Shown in pieces: positions 14,560 to 29,700 of a stretch of 64,000 bases of DNA (positions are counted from its first letter, which is position 1; every line of letters begins with the position of its first letter). A program made the position numbers and the translations under genes. Origin of the DNA: Pomacea canaliculata (lineage: Eukaryota > Mollusca > Gastropoda > Architaenioglossa > Ampullariidae); the NCBI RefSeq assembly GCF_003073045.1, contig NC_037595.1, positions 5,258,227 to 5,322,226 on the forward strand. Direction: 5' to 3'. The notes under the pieces were generated by a model. It worked only from the letters and a program-made list of their open reading frames with translations. It did no database searches and was not told the DNA's origin.

Positions 14560-14700
14560 AATGCGTGCTGGAAAAATACTTACATTGATTTGAGCAACGA
14601 CTAATCTCACTTTTCAAAAAAACTTTCCAAAACAGATAAATAAAGACTTGTGTTACAACAAATGGCGGCTAAAATCACGTGACGTACGGGGCTCTCAAAT
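14560..14700 (-). promoter_or_regulatory. SYNCRIP leader exon and promoter region
   Basis: A strong minus-strand donor (AATCAAT|GTAAGTATT, exon end at 14584) marks a likely non-coding first exon. Next to it are AATGGCGGC (14661-14669, the core of a YY1-type site) and the palindrome TCACGTGAC (14675-14683, an E-box of the USF/TFE type). Assignment as a promoter is inferred from position and motifs. Confidence 0.5.
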
Positions 14701-17700
14701 AGTAAATCAAGACATCCAAACGAAAGATGAGTGTGTGACACATTGGAAACATCTCCAGCATATAAAAATAACAGATTTGAGATTGTAAAAATTTAAATGT
14801 TTTTAAATTTTGGAAGAACTTGTTTAGAATAATACAGTTTGTCAACAGCGGATCAAAAGCTTTAGATAAGAGATTAGCAGGCATTTCGTCTTGTGGGACC
14901 ACTGTGTACGTTTTTGGTCAGATTGCGTTCTCCTCTCCTGTGAGTCATTGCTGTGTATGGTATTGAAATGTGCCTGCGAGAAATCTGGCAGTTTTGCCTG
15001 GGATATAAATATAATAGAAAGATGTGTCACCTACGGGATAGGTCATATATCTAGTTGTTTACAAACAATATCACAATAACTATAAATTGTATTGAAGTTT
15101 TTGGTCGGTGAACCGGGTACAACTACGGGACTCCCTTCCAAAATAACCCCATAGATTGTAGTAGAAGAGACACAAATTGCCAATTTACTTATTAATTACG
15201 TTATCAACAAATTAAGGGTTGGAAGAGGGGGGGGGGGTTGAAACCATTTTAACTGAACAATATGACGAAAAAGTTTTGTTGATAAACACGTTCACCTGTA
15301 CGCTGGCTGCTTGTACAAGTGACGTATGCGAACAGGATGTTAAATTCTTCATTATTAGGGAAAGAATCGACTTACAACAATAAAATGACGAGCAAAATAC
15401 TGGAAACAATACTACAAGAAATGTTTGCATAAGTAATTGCAAAGTGAGTTTAATCTTTGTGCTAATACTATTATGGAAAAGTAACTCTTGAACATGTTCA
15501 CAGATAGTGTGCGGTAGAATAGTGTAGAAAGGGAGCGGGAGAATCCAGCAGTTCAATTTTTCTGGTCTACAGAGTTTTTGTTGAATCTGACGCAATTTTT
15601 CACCGGTATTAGTTTCGGCCTTCATCAACCATTTGGATCAATTTGGATCCAGTTTGCTTTTTTATAGAAATGGATTTTGCATTTTATTTTGGTTTTGTTT
15701 TGACTCTACTAGTACCATAATAAAACTTTGTGCTGGGATTTACTGTGACTGGAAACCCTTTTACAATACAGTCTTTTATATATTATTAGTATGCTAACAT
15801 GCAACTAAAGTGCATGCGCTTTCAGCATTTATCTACCTACCAGCACACCATTCTTGCTCCAATGTAGAGAGGTATAAGGCTTGAGGGCCTTTCTGAGCAG
15901 CATGATCTTAATCATTTGCTTAGAATATTTGCAAAAGCTAGTTGTATGCAAGAGACCCATTGCACATTTCAGCTGCTCATATTATCTAGTGCTCTGCTTG
16001 AATAGAATATGCATGATATTATCTCATCCTGGATTATTTCATAATACATGCTTATATTATCACTTGGGCTACCCAAAGATTTCTATGTGATGTGAGTCGA
16101 TAATTATCAATAGTTTAGCTTTGTATTTGAATGAAAATGGAAAATTTCTATAAACTCTTTTTTTTGAACATAGTCTTCTTGCTTCCAATGAATTTTTTTC
16201 ACTTTCATCAGTGCTTGGTCACAAAGTAAGTTCAGAACCCCTTAATGTCTTTGTGACTGGGCCAGAAAGATGGTAGTCTGCGGCAAGATGCAGGGTTATG
16301 TGGAAGGTAAGTCAATACCTCAGGTTTTGACAGCATGGGTAGCAACACCCCAATCTGTCTTTTGACACCTGACCTTGGCATTTCAGCCTGTCAAGAAACT
16401 CTTGCTGTCACAAGCACTAATTGTTGAGCTCCTCTCACAGTAATATTCCAATACTGGGCTGACAGTGCTACCAACAGAAACACAGCTGCAATTGCATATC
16501 AGATAAATATTGACTCACCCTTAACTTCTTTAGTGCTGGCTGCACTGATGTTTAGGGACAGACTTCTTGGGGTGTCTTTATCAGACTGCAGCTGTTTTTG
16601 GTGTTGTCCTGCAGTGCTCTGTCATATCACAGTGCAGTGTGTTAGTGAAAATGACAATGCTGTCAGCACTGTTCGGTGTCATTAAACAGCCACCTTCACT
16701 GATTGTTTTAGTTGTTAAAAGATTGGAATTCTCAGAACAAGGAAGCCAAGTATGCCTCTTGCTTTTACAAATAACTATTGTAAAAGGATATGGACAGCTG
16801 AGGGAAAGGTTAAAATTTGCTTCTTATACCAATTGTGAACTTCACTGCCCATTAATTCACAACATAATCAAAGATTACTGTTTTGTGATCATGTGAAAAG
16901 CAGAAACGGTAGGAACTGTGTGCATGCAATTCAAGATTGCAATCATTATTTTGGCAGTCCTCTGTTACATCATCACTGTAAAAGTATTGCATTTTTCTTC
17001 TATGAATGCATTGCTCTACCTCCAGAATTGCCTCTTTCAACCAAAAGTAAACACCCATTGTTAAGTAACATCCAAAATGAAACTTTCCTTTATGGCCAAA
17101 GTAAAATTTGTCAATCTTGATCTTCACATTATTGTTTGTTTTATTACTGCAGCGATGATTAAAAAAAAATTAAAAAATATGCAAGAACATTCTTCTGGGG
17201 CGAAATGCCTTAGAAGCACAAACAGAATGAGACTACACATCTTGTTTTCCCATTAATCTGAATAGTTTTATTTGTCCAAGGCTAAAAGATGCCACTTACT
17301 TCACAGTTGTGTTTAGTTAGTGTCATTCCTATTTAACATTATTACTATTTTCTTTACACTACAGTATTTAAAAACGAGTGAGAAGCATCAATAACAGGCA
17401 CATGATATGTAAAAAGCTGCTGAGCAAAGTAACAGTGCTATACACCTGTGCATTACACATGAAAATGGCAAATGATTGAAAAGGTGGTGCCCCTTCTCCA
17501 AAACACAAGGAAGGAAGGCTTATTTTAGTAAAGTGCATCCTTTCCATCCTAAGCTTATGGAAAATTTACACAAAGCACATCAAATTATTCACGACAAATG
17601 AGGTAAAAATAACCACTTCTTCCAAAGTTCGAAACCACTGGGGAGACAAATATCATACTGTGCTTTTCTATAAAATGTTGGTCATCTGCAATAAAAATCC

Positions 17701-17726
17701 TCTCCCACTTGCACAAGCCTGATTAG
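14701..17726. other. Intergenic between the tandem RNA-binding genes, with 3' UTR of the second
   Basis: No conserved ORF, RNA gene or clear repeat was recognised. A minus-strand AATAAA at 17267-17272 is a candidate poly(A) signal for the downstream paralogue (stop at 17727-17729), giving a 3' UTR of about 450 nt. A G-run occurs at 15228-15237. Confidence 0.4.
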
Positions 17727-20700
17727 TTACTTGCTTTGACTTTTTATTCGTTTTTTGCCACGATTAGCAAAAGCGGTTCCTGACTTGCGTTTGTTTGCAT
17801 GTTGACCATGGTTGACTTGCTGAGGTCTGTCCCACCCATGCCATGTATCCCAATGGTTTCTCCTTGGTTCCATGGAGTAAGAAGGCCCAAGATGCTGCAA
17901 ACACAGGTCAGCAAACTTCAGCATCTTTTAAAAATACAAGCTACATTGCCAAAACAATGTCTCCATTGCAATCTGTGCTGATTTCGATTTCACATCAAAT
18001 CAATTTTTTGACATCAGAAGTAGGCAAGATCTTTGCCATTGTTAGCCAACCAACAGCCTCTTAATTATATAATGTATAATGCTGCAGGAGTAATTCTGAA
18101 CTTGTACTCTTTCATGCAACACAATTTTGAGAAAAGGGGTAATTGGTGTTTTTTTGCCAAGCCAGCAGCTAAGGCTATATCATGACAAAGAAGCCATCCC
18201 TGTATAACAGGTGCCACATAAAAAAGAACAGTGCACCCGAGTTGAGATCTGAAACCAAGACAGCTAATCCTCATTGTACTGGTGCCACTGGACTGCCCCT
18301 CTCACCTTAAGGGCAACGCAGATTCACACATATACATAAAAAATACAATGCTCACTGATGTGTAACCTCTTGGCTCAGATCCACTCTTAAATGCATGGCC
18401 TCCACCATACCTTTCATAGTCCATATCTGATATAAAAAAAGGCGGAGGGGTTTTGAAAAATGAATGAGAAGAATAGCTTTGACATGTGGCAACAAGTTTA
18501 GAGGCTTGTGACAATAAAAATTGTCTACCTATTTATCTGAATTTATATCAATATTCAGCATAGCAGAGGCAGAACAGAAACAGATTTTAGCTCCAAATAA
18601 TAGTAAAGGTGATGTAGTTTTCTTCTAAAAAATGGGGAAATACAAGAAACAATTTAAGGTACAAAACCTTCTGTTCCTTTCCCCGTCCACTCAAACAGCT
18701 AAGTGCTGTTACAATTCATCAAACTGAAAAGACAACAGCAGGAAGTTCCTGATATAACAATTTTAAATTGTGTAAGACACTTTCATATAATGTCACAGGC
18801 AGGCTAATTTTAAGTTTATCTAAAAAGCAGCACAAGGTAACTAATCAAAACAGTTTTAAGAAGTACTTCAAATAGTTATGTTTACAAAGTCTTCGACTAA
18901 TAAAAAGTCGTAAATGCACAAGGCACCTACTATATGGATGTGAAGGGTGGAAATCTCTTCCTCTGTATGGAGGCAAATCCCTGCACATATACTCTTCATA
19001 GGCCCATAGATCTAAAACAGAAATTGCAGACAACACCATTCTGAGTAAATAAAATTACAAAGGGTATAAATTTATTTTATAAAAATATGAGTTTAAAAAG
19101 TATACAATAGTTTAGATGATAAAGTATCTTCCAAATGAACCACAAATGTCATGATTTCTACATAAGCCAATAAACAAAGGTAAGACAATTGTGATTTTAG
19201 CCGAAAACTTCTGCCTGCTGAGTAAGCATTTTGAAACAATGATTGCAATAGTATTGTTACAATTAAAAAAAGCACTCTTATTTATGCCTTTCAACATATT
19301 CATTAACTGAATTTGTATAGGGCATTTCCCTGAGTGCAGGTGAGCTTAATGTGTCATAAATGAAAGACTGTTAATAAACAGGTAGTCAAGCATGCAACAA
19401 AGAAACAAGCTTTAGCAAATGGATGACACCATAAAAAACATAAATGGAGTGTATGAAGATTAAAAACTTAGAAGTGAATGGAAGAGTTTGCATGATTATT
19501 ATTTATTTATGTTTTTTTTAAAGAGGTGGATGTTGCATTTGACTTGAAAGCTTTGAACAGGGGCATAGTCCAAAGAGAAGAAAATTTCTTTCATCTGATG
19601 TGTTGCATAGAGATGACGGCAGTAGAGAGCAGCAAACCAGTCAGGACAACTCAGAAGCAGACACCAGCTTTTTGGTGGCAGAAACTGATAGGAAGGATCA
19701 AATGTGACTGATCTTGCAATGCTCAAGAAAATGGACCTACAGACAGCATTGATATGAAATAATGCTGGGTCAATGGAATACCAAGGGTGTGGATGGTCTG
19801 AGAAAGAAAAAGTAGAAGAGGATGGCACACATTTCTGTTTACTCCCACAGGCTGCTGGAATGACTTCATTTTTGTCTTTGTTGTTTTGATGGTGGACATC
19901 CAGACTTTCACAGAATGAATGTGATGGTGCAGACCTACAGTATGCTCTTAGCGACTAAGAACAAGAACGAAATATGGACAATATACAAGGGACAGGAAAA
20001 CAAATAACATAAGAACTATAAAAGAATAACAGTACAAACAACAACAACAAATTAAATATAGAAAACGCAACAAGGAACCAAATAACAAGAACAAGAGCTG
20101 AGAGTAACATGATATTGCAAAACGAAGGGTGGGAAAAAGGACTAGCATTATGGGAAAGGTTGTTCGGAGTAACGTTTACAGAAGAGGTGCGTTTTCAGTG
20201 CACATTTAAAGGATTAAATAGTGGGTAGGTGGCGGATATGGAAAGAGAGTTCCACTGTTTTGCGGCACAATAACTAAAAATCCTGTGGCCATATGTTGTT
20301 CTGGCGACAGGAACAGTAAGATGATCATCAGACAAGGAACCAAGTTGTCTAGCTGGGATGTAAGGAAAGAGCAGTTCAGAGAAACAATCAGGGCAGGTGC
20401 CAGCAAGGAATACAAAACACAGCACGGACAGTTTGTACTGGATGCGAGAACAGATGGGTAGCCAGTTCAGAAAATGATGGAGAGGAGTAACGTGGTCTGT
20501 TTCCTAGCTCTAAGCACCAGACATTCAGCAGGGTGCTATACTTTCTAGAGCTTGTGAAGGACAGCCAGCAAGCAAGGAGTTGCAGTAATCAAGCCTGAAT
20601 AGAACAAATGGACAGACCAGAGTGTTGGTAGTGCATGTAGATAGAATGTGATGGATGGCGCTGATCTTGCGTAGCTCACAATAGGCAGACTGACAGACAG

Positions 20701-23700
20701 CTGCAACTTGTTTCGCAAGAGTCATATCTGCAGCGACAATGAAACCAAGGTTTCGACGGAGAATGCAAAGGTGATGTTGGTTTCGCCCACAATGATATGA
20801 TTTGGTGGACAAACGAGTGAAGATGGATTTCTTCTTTTCGAACATAGGAGGGCCTTCCATTTTATCATTGTTGTGTTTAAGTTTGTTACCATCCAGTCTT
20901 TGACGTCAATACAGGTTTCTATGGTGCTGGTAGCACAGTGAGACTCAGCCATTGGAGTGGACCAGTACAGTTATGTATCATCAGCATATGACTGATGAGA
21001 AACCTAGTGAGACTGGATGCATTATGAAAGTGGCCTCATATACAGAATGAACAGAACTGGGCCAAGTACTGAGTCTTGAGGGACGCCACAAGAAAGTGGT
21101 GCAGGCCGAGATGTCTGACCATCAACAAACACAGTCTGCGTCCTATCAGAGGAGTTGAGCCATGCTAGTGCAGGTCCTGAAATCCACTAAAGGGTGTGGA
21201 GCAGAGGGTGGTCGATAGTGTCAAATGCAGCAGACAGGTCCAGCCGAGTTAAGACAGAAACATAACCACTGTCAAGGGCCGATAATGTCAGTGGTCACTT
21301 TAATTAACGTAGTCTCAGTACTGTGAAAAGGTTTATATGCTGAGCATGGGGGATAAGCTGGTGCTCTTGAAAGTAGGCCCAGAGCTATGACAAAACTACC
21401 TTCTCTACGATCATTGAAAGAAAAGACAAGTTGGAAATTGGACGATAATTGTTCAACATATTAACATCAATGGTAATGTATGATAAGGTTTGTCTTCAAA
21501 AGAGAACAGTTATCTACCTTCTGGTGGAGGAGGCATTGGAAGTCCACCTCTGTACATGGTAGGGCGCATCATGAACTGTGGGGGCAATGGTAGTAAGCCA
21601 TTACCTCCCCTTCCCCAATGCATATATCCTCTTCCCCGGGCTCTGCTAAAATAACATTTCAGAAAAACTTACTAGGCTTTAGGCTGAAAGAGCAATAGAA
21701 TAATGTTCTCAAGCTTATTAATTGAGTAGCCAAAATTAATGAGTTTAAAAATGCATGTCTCTACAGTCTCTTATATTGGTCAGATAGACCAATCTGATAG
21801 AGCATTTCTGCAGGAAAGCGAGGAACAACTTGATTTTATTATAATTTTACCAGTTTTTGCAGATAGTAACAACCTGAATGCAAAACAGATGTACATTCTG
21901 GTAGCAGGACTAAAGTACACAGTCCAAAAAACAAACTTACTCCCTTTGGTGAAAAAGCAAGAATTTTGTGCAAGGTGAAGTATTTTAATAATAATGACAA
22001 TGAGCATTTATACAGTACTCTTCCAAACTAATTTCCTCAAAACTCAAGAAATAAGAGATCAATTCTATATAAACATGATAACATCCATACATATGTTCTC
22101 ATTCAACACACACCCACAGAGAAAATACACACTTTGGGCCAGCACATGGTCAGGACATGAATAGGTGAAGTCACTGATTTTGAAAAAAAGGCACATCTTC
22201 AGTTTAGACAAAGGTGGTCAAAGAATCAGTGTGACAAAGGCTGATGTGTAATTTGCTATATGTTCAGATATAGATTATCTGCAGATAAGCAGCATTATTC
22301 TGTACCTTTTGAAGTCTATCAAGAAAACATTTGAGAATGCCAGCCAAAAGAGAATTAAAATTGTCAATCCTCAAAAGCACAAATGAGAGTTCTGGTTGCA
22401 TCAGCGGCGAGATGATTACAAATAAAACAAATCCTACAAAGTTTAAAGTAAGCAATTATGCAAACATGAGAAATATGGTGAGGAAGAGTCAAACTCTCAT
22501 CAAGAGATACACCCAAACTATGAAAAAAGGCAGAGAAAGGAATAGATGAGTTATTTGTGGAAAGAGAATGAGTAAAAGGAGGATGACCAAAGTTCTCTTG
22601 GGACAAATCAGTAGCAGTTTAGTCTTGTCATTATTCGGCTGTACTTTGATACCAGTCTGTAACTACTTAAATAGCTGTGATCTAGAGAAAGCTTAATGAG
22701 GTGTTACTGATATCATCTCTAAATTACTAAATTAATGTAGGTGTATGATCATACTGTAAGATGATGTTGTGTCAACTGTATGGCACACTGCCATACCAAA
22801 GTGCCTGTCTGCAGAACTGAGTTTTACACTCATGTTTTTTAAAGTCAAGACTACTTGTTTATCATTCCTATACATGAGTGCGCACATTATTCGAAGTGTT
22901 CAACCTTGTTCATATTTATGTACAAAATGCAGAGAGACCAGAAATATGTTTAGATGGATTTGAAGTAAAACAATCTTCAAAAGATGCAGCAATTCTGAAG
23001 ATAACGAGACTGCATTTACCATTAATTAAATAAGCTAATATTATTCCCAAAGATACAAACCCATCACTGTGAGGTCAAAACTAAGCTTTTTCAGGCAGAT
23101 TTTTAAATATTTTTAAATCAGCTGATAGCCGTCTTTAACAAGATCAACTCAATTTCTCTGTCATGAACCAGCCTGGTTCAAGGCCAGAACAACAGCCGAA
23201 GCGGGTGTAGGTAATTATAGGTGGGCCGGGCTCAGTAAAAGTGGACAGTGGAGGGAAGCCTTTCTGTCCGTTTTTACAACTTGACAGGTCGCCGTGACTT
23301 ATGGAGGCGATCGAGGCCCAGGGTCGGGGGATAAGATGTAATAGTCACGGGATTAGCGCAGTAGGCAGTAGTCACCTTAGTATTAGAGCGATAGCGTCAG
23401 AGCCAGGTAGATTAGGTGACGGGTAGTCACGTGTCCTCTTAGTATATAGTTAGGGGTAGATGTTTAGTCGGGGCCTTTTCCCAAACACACAGCAGAGACT
23501 ACCATCTCTAAGCGTCGCATCAGCTGTAGGCAGCAAGTCTGTAGGGGGCATGTTCTACCTGAACGTATCGCGCTACTTGCTGGCACTTACAGTCTGGAAC
23601 TGTGGGAGTGAGAAAGGGGTCTCCGTCCTCGCAGACGTCAAGAAGGGGGTACACCATCAGAACTGGGAACAGCAACTCTGTCACTCATTGCCTGGGGCGA

Positions 23701-26700
23701 CCGCTGCAAGTAGCGATTACTGTTCCTGTGTACCTCTGGGGTCTTGGACGTCTGGAGCCAGTGCCGGACCACTGTCGCCTGGAATCGTCACTGCATCTGC
23801 GTCCATTGCCTGGGGCAACCAGAGGAGCAGCAATGCCAGTGAGCTAGGGACAGTGCGTCAGTAAACTCACTCCTAAAGTCGTCGCTATCGTCATTGCCAG
23901 GGGCATCGGTGTGTGATGGGTGATCTCAGCCAGTAGTGACAGTAGTGTGCCAAGGCAGGTCTGTGGCTGTCCACTACTGGTTGTCTAGAGGCAGTCTATC
24001 GTGAACGACGCTGCCGTGTAAGAACTGCCCAAGACTGATGAAGTGTACGCTTCCGGGGGAGCGTTTGTCGTATGCAGATTCAGAGTGCTAGAAGGAAAGT
24101 GTATTTTGTTTCATTTACATTTATTACATTTTGTGACCTGATGATAGTCCGTGTATTTAGAGACCAATATTGCGTCTCGTATGATTCAACCTTAATTTTC
24201 TTGTAATTATAATTTGTTTGTTGTGCAACTGTCTTGTCAGTTGTGTTTGCGCACGCGGGTGAGTGTGTCTGTACGCGTGCAGACGTGTGAACAGGCGGGT
24301 GACTGAGTGTGGAAGTGGGCGGAGCGAGCCAGCCAGAGTGACCCCTTTCCCCTCGGGTGGTAACACCATCCCTCTGCAGCCGCCTCGTTTCATCACATTC
24401 TCCTATGGTCAAATAGGCAATGCATGCAGTAGGATGTTTCTGTACCCCAGGGCATCTTTATCACAGCTTTATAACTATGGCTCCAGGGTAAAACAGTTAA
24501 GGGGGCTGGATGCCACTTCATAACTTTAGAAACATGCTTGTCCACGAATTCCCCCATCTTGCCCTGTGACAATGATTTACCCTCACTTTATAACTACGGG
24601 CTCTGGTTACAATTTACCCTCACTTTATAACTACAGCCTCTGGTGACAATCATTTAACCGTTGTGCCACCAAACCATGCAATGCATTAAGTATGGTCTCC
24701 ATGCAGATTCTGTGTAAAGTTTCTTTCTGGCACTGAGGTGTTACTTTTATTACATTTGCTGCCGATCTGCCTCTATCTTACCTTCCCCAATGCTATACAG
24801 GGTCAGGTACCCATTAAAACACCAAATCAACTAAGAAGAATCAAGAAGAAAACTTACCCACGCCTTCTGTTTCTGTTATTTCCTCTGATAAGTTTTTTTT
24901 TATGATCTTGCTTTTCACCCATTGAAATGTCAATGATGACAGCTCCATACTCCTGAAATATGAAAATTACAATAAAATAACCAATTATTATTACTGAAAC
25001 AATAGACTAAAGAAAGAATTCTTTTAGAGAGTGAAACAAGAGTTTTTTGTCAGTGTTAGTATTAGTCTAACTACAAAAAGTAAGTAATCCTGTCAGTTCC
25101 TCTATTACTGCTGATGCTTTTTTAAAAAAAGACGTTTAATCCTAATATATAAACTTGCATGAACTGATACAAAGTGTCTTTCTGGACCATAGTGACTGGA
25201 TCAATCAGCCATAAATCATTCTGACAAGCACAACATTTTTGGCCTAGATGCAATAGAGAACAATCACAAAAACTGAGGGCACAGTAATGGACTATGGACC
25301 TGTGCTCCATTTTCAAACATAATTTATTTTCCAGCATAACTTATTTTCAAGGTTTTAGCTAGTTACAATGGCCATGTTTTCCCTTTGTCATGGCAGGCAA
25401 CTTCAGTGTCTGGAATCATGAGCCCTGATGCATGATCAATTTCACTCAAGAAGACCAAATGATTTTATAGTGACCCTTTTACATGTAGCGTCCTCTATGG
25501 CTGGGCTGCTATTTACAACCAAGTCATTTCATACTATTTTGTACACAGAAGACTATCTTTTTTGCCTCATCTGTAGGTCCAAGTCTCCTTCTCATCTGTT
25601 CTTTTTTGCTGTACAGTTACCATTTTTCAGGATTATTCTTGACTGGAATGTTTCCATTTACATGCCACTTTCCACCAGTCCCATTGACTGCCTGCCTGCC
25701 ATAGCTTTGTGCAATTCACCAGTTAGGGGATAACATAGTCTATGTGCTCTGTTCACTCTGCTCATGCAGATCCTAGTAATCTAAGGCTGATCTATAGACA
25801 AGAACTATTTCAAAGTAAAACTTCACCTTCTTTTATCACAGATTTATAATAACTTTGTAGATCTGAACTGTAGATCCTAAATATTTTGATCTGTGACAAG
25901 ATGCTATACTCCCGCATTTGACATTTTTCATTATTGTGATCAGTTGAATTTGATTTGGATCCTGCATGAAAGCAGTAGAAATCTACCTTCTATATCAATT
26001 TCTGCAGAAGATTATAGCAGTGTTTTGACAATTCATAGAGCACCAGAGTAAAATGATGTATAAATGCAACTGGATTTGCAACTCATGAAGGATGATGAAC
26101 AGTTGAATGTCTTGAAAAAAGATAGTATTGAAATAGTATTGGTGCAGCTGCACTTCTTCCCTTCTGATGGCTTGTGAACTTATGGTTTTTCAAAGAGGCA
26201 TAGTACAGGCAACACTATGAGCACCATTTTTAAAACACCCAGACATATTAGATCTCTTCCCTGACTGGAACTGTGGTGTAGAAAAAGCACTTGCAGCCTG
26301 GATTATAGTTTTTCAGGTGAATTGTGCAAGCTGGGATAAACTTCTGGCTACACATATTTCTTTCTGTATGACATACGATAGACACCATATTTGCATTTAT
26401 GTTGCATATATATATATGTGTGTGTGTTTTTTGTTTTTTTTATAAAGCACCACGTGTTTGCCCATAGGGCTAAGTTAAGGAGCAATTTAAGTTCATTTTA
26501 TCACTTCCTCTTATTATTATGATTTGGTGCTAGCACAAATATTTTAATATAAAACAACCAACATGCTAAATATGTGTTAATTATATGCATGCATAAGCTT
26601 TGCATATTCTTTGGCTGAAACCTGTTTTGCTGTGAGGTCTCACCTGGTCAAGACCAGCCTGTATAATGTTGTTCTTCATTTTCATAAATAGAGTACACGC

Positions 26701-29700
26701 TTGTCTCCACTGAAAATACAACAATCAGAAAGAATGTGATCATGGTAGCAAGTTCTGTTAAAGTAGGATAACCAGAGCAAAAGGTATCTCTTCATCTCAA
26801 AAAAACTTGTCTCTTGATCAGTTTACTGATATTTTACAGAAGACATCAAAATGCACCATAAACCCAAATGAGTCCTTTTTATCCTTTGCAAAATAACTAG
26901 TAGGCATATGGTATATGAGACCTTGCACATGACTTTGGAGAATGCAATAAAATTACTGCCATTAGCAGAGAAAACAGCATAAGATATTACAATCAGCCAC
27001 CCAAATTTACGAAGGTGGAAAAAAAAAGGAGATTGTGCTGATAGTATCAAATTTTATCTTTATAACAATAATTTATAGCAATAATACTGTTCCTATATGC
27101 CAAATGTCAGCGTTAAATATTTTGCTGTCATTAATTACTGCTCAATTCTTGCCATTTGAACACCACATGGTATTATAGCAGAAGACTTCCCATGTCACTG
27201 TGAAGTAGAGACCAATTAGATTACATGTATACATTCCTTAAACTGTTGTCCATTTAAGACTTTCCTATCGAAGGAATTACAACTGGGTAAAAAGTGATAT
27301 TAATCTATAATTAAAAATTCATATCTCTGCATTCACACAATTATCAGTACTTATGGAAGAACAGCCCAACTCAAGGCAGAGGACTATATTATTATTTACA
27401 TAAAAGACTTTAAATACTGCACAAATGTCATGAAAGAGCTGTACCTAGTTGGGACAATCAGACAAGGTATGAAATAAAAAGTCATAATGACTTCATTAGC
27501 ACATCTTTAAAAATGCTAATTATATTTAAGCTCTAACAACAATCTGAAGTTTAAATTGTAAATCTCTGTGCATATTTATTAAATGATAACTATATTTTAA
27601 AAAGTACTCAGCAGAAAATCAATCTTTCAAGGCAGCAGACAAAAAAAACAACAACAACAAAAAAAAAAAAAAAAAAAAAGGAAAGAAAAAATACTTACAA
27701 CTCCTTTGTGTTCCACCATAGCCTTGATGGCGCTCTGATGGGAAGCAAACTTTACAAATCCATGGTCTTGATTCTTCTCTACATACTCTATCTCCCCAAA
27801 CTTCTGAAACTGCTCCTGCAGAGTCCTGACTGTATGTGACGGTGGCATCTGATGGATGTGTATTAATGTAACCTGCATGCAAAGTCACACCTGACAGAAC
27901 AGTCTGGAATTTTCCTTTAGTGTTATCATAAACATTTTTCCATGATACAAAAGCATAAAATGAAATTTCTCAAATGCAAGGAACAGTACAATAGTCTACC
28001 TTCTCAAGGCACCCCTTTGGTGGCTTGCCCCGTGTGTCAGCCTTAGCAATATGCATTTTCCTGTCAAATGCCAGACAGTCCCCCCTCTTGAATCTTCTCT
28101 TGGCTTCTGAGGACAACTTGTAGGAGGAGTAAGTCAGCAAGCCTGCCACTGGAATGCTGTTCTTTTCCTCTGAGTTTACCTCATAGGGAAGAAGCTCCAC
28201 TCCCATTAGTCCTTCTGTAACAATGCCACAGCACTTACTTCCTCTCAGTCCAACAGTAACACAAACTGAAATAAACCTTTTAAAAGAAATTTTAAAAATA
28301 ATTTCAAGCTACTTTGGTCAACGTGCCAAAATAAGCATACCTGTTTTGCTGCCAAAGACTTCCTTAATTTCTTCCTTTGTCCTGTCATTTGGAAGGCTTC
28401 CCGCAAACAGAGTCACATGGGGAATGGAGATGTTGGCCTTTAAAACTTCACCCTCTCTGATTTCATAACCATTAAGCTGCAAGAAATGTTTCAGCAGCAT
28501 GGTGAGTGGCAATGAAAGCTCTGATATCTGAAGGCAGCACCATATGATTCATGCTTTGCAAAAGTAAATATAGCAAATCTATTCAAAAAGCCAAGACTAC
28601 AATGACCATTTCTTCTCCTTTTCTCTGGCGCATACTTTTTCCAAGTGGAAATATAAACAACTCTAAAAAGTATAAAATGAATGTCCACAAAAGTTAACAT
28701 TATTTGATGCTCCAAATAGTATTTTGACTGTAATTTATACCTAGTAACCACTTTCAACTAACTTTCGAATTCCACATATATTGTAAAGCAGTTGCTTATA
28801 TTACTCTCACACCTCTTTTTCATTATCCAAATGTTGCAGAATGGAACAAAATAATCATTCTGATCTTTCAACAAACCATACTTAAAAATTAAAAAGCTTA
28901 ACCATTAGCTATACAAACTTTTTTGTTTGACAAGAAAACAAGAAGGTTAAGCATGGAAGTACACTGTTGCGGCAAATTCACCACCATAAAACTCAATCAA
29001 TCTATCAATGACATATAAAGAAGGCACGGGATGTACCTCTTCAACAGCTCTTTGTGCTTCCTCGTCTTTGCAGTAGGTGAGGTAGCAAAAACCAGGATTC
29101 AGATTAGTGAAGGGGTCTGCCATCAAACACATCTGCCAGATTCGACCAAACTTCTCGAACAGTGGGACAAGAATATCTTCATACATGTCTTGTGGTAATC
29201 CAGTCACATAAACCTGTTAAAAAGAAAAAAGAATCTTGAACGCTTTATAGAAAATCTCACTCATTCACTTATTCATGCTTGCAGTAACAATCCACTCCTT
29301 AGAAAGATATGCTTAAATTAAAAACTAGACAGTCCAGGTCATACGGACATAGAGAACAGTGGTGAAAACTATTGCAGTATAGACTTTCAGCTTAATGGTA
29401 AGGTTAAGACCATTACAATTCCAGGCATTTCTGCAAAATCAGCCATAGGCAGAACTGGCAACTCATTTGTAAATCTCAGCAATGATGATGCTGTGTTGGA
29501 GAGTGTGTTGCTCGGGGAACAAAAGTGCCTAACAGCCTTGAGGTTGCATCCTTTCAGTGTGACTTCTGGCTCCTGGAAAGGCTTGCCAGGGTTATGATGG
29601 AGCATGACTTTTGTCCTCATGGCACGGATGGTCAGAATGAAGTCTTTATATGCTGCAGATAGAAAGTCCACATCAGACTGCATCTCACACTTGTTGCTGG

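Noticed and set aside
23460-23864. 134-aa open frame in GC-rich DNA
   Set aside because: It lies wholly inside the solo LTR and shows no recognisable domain; chance ORF in a GC-rich stretch.
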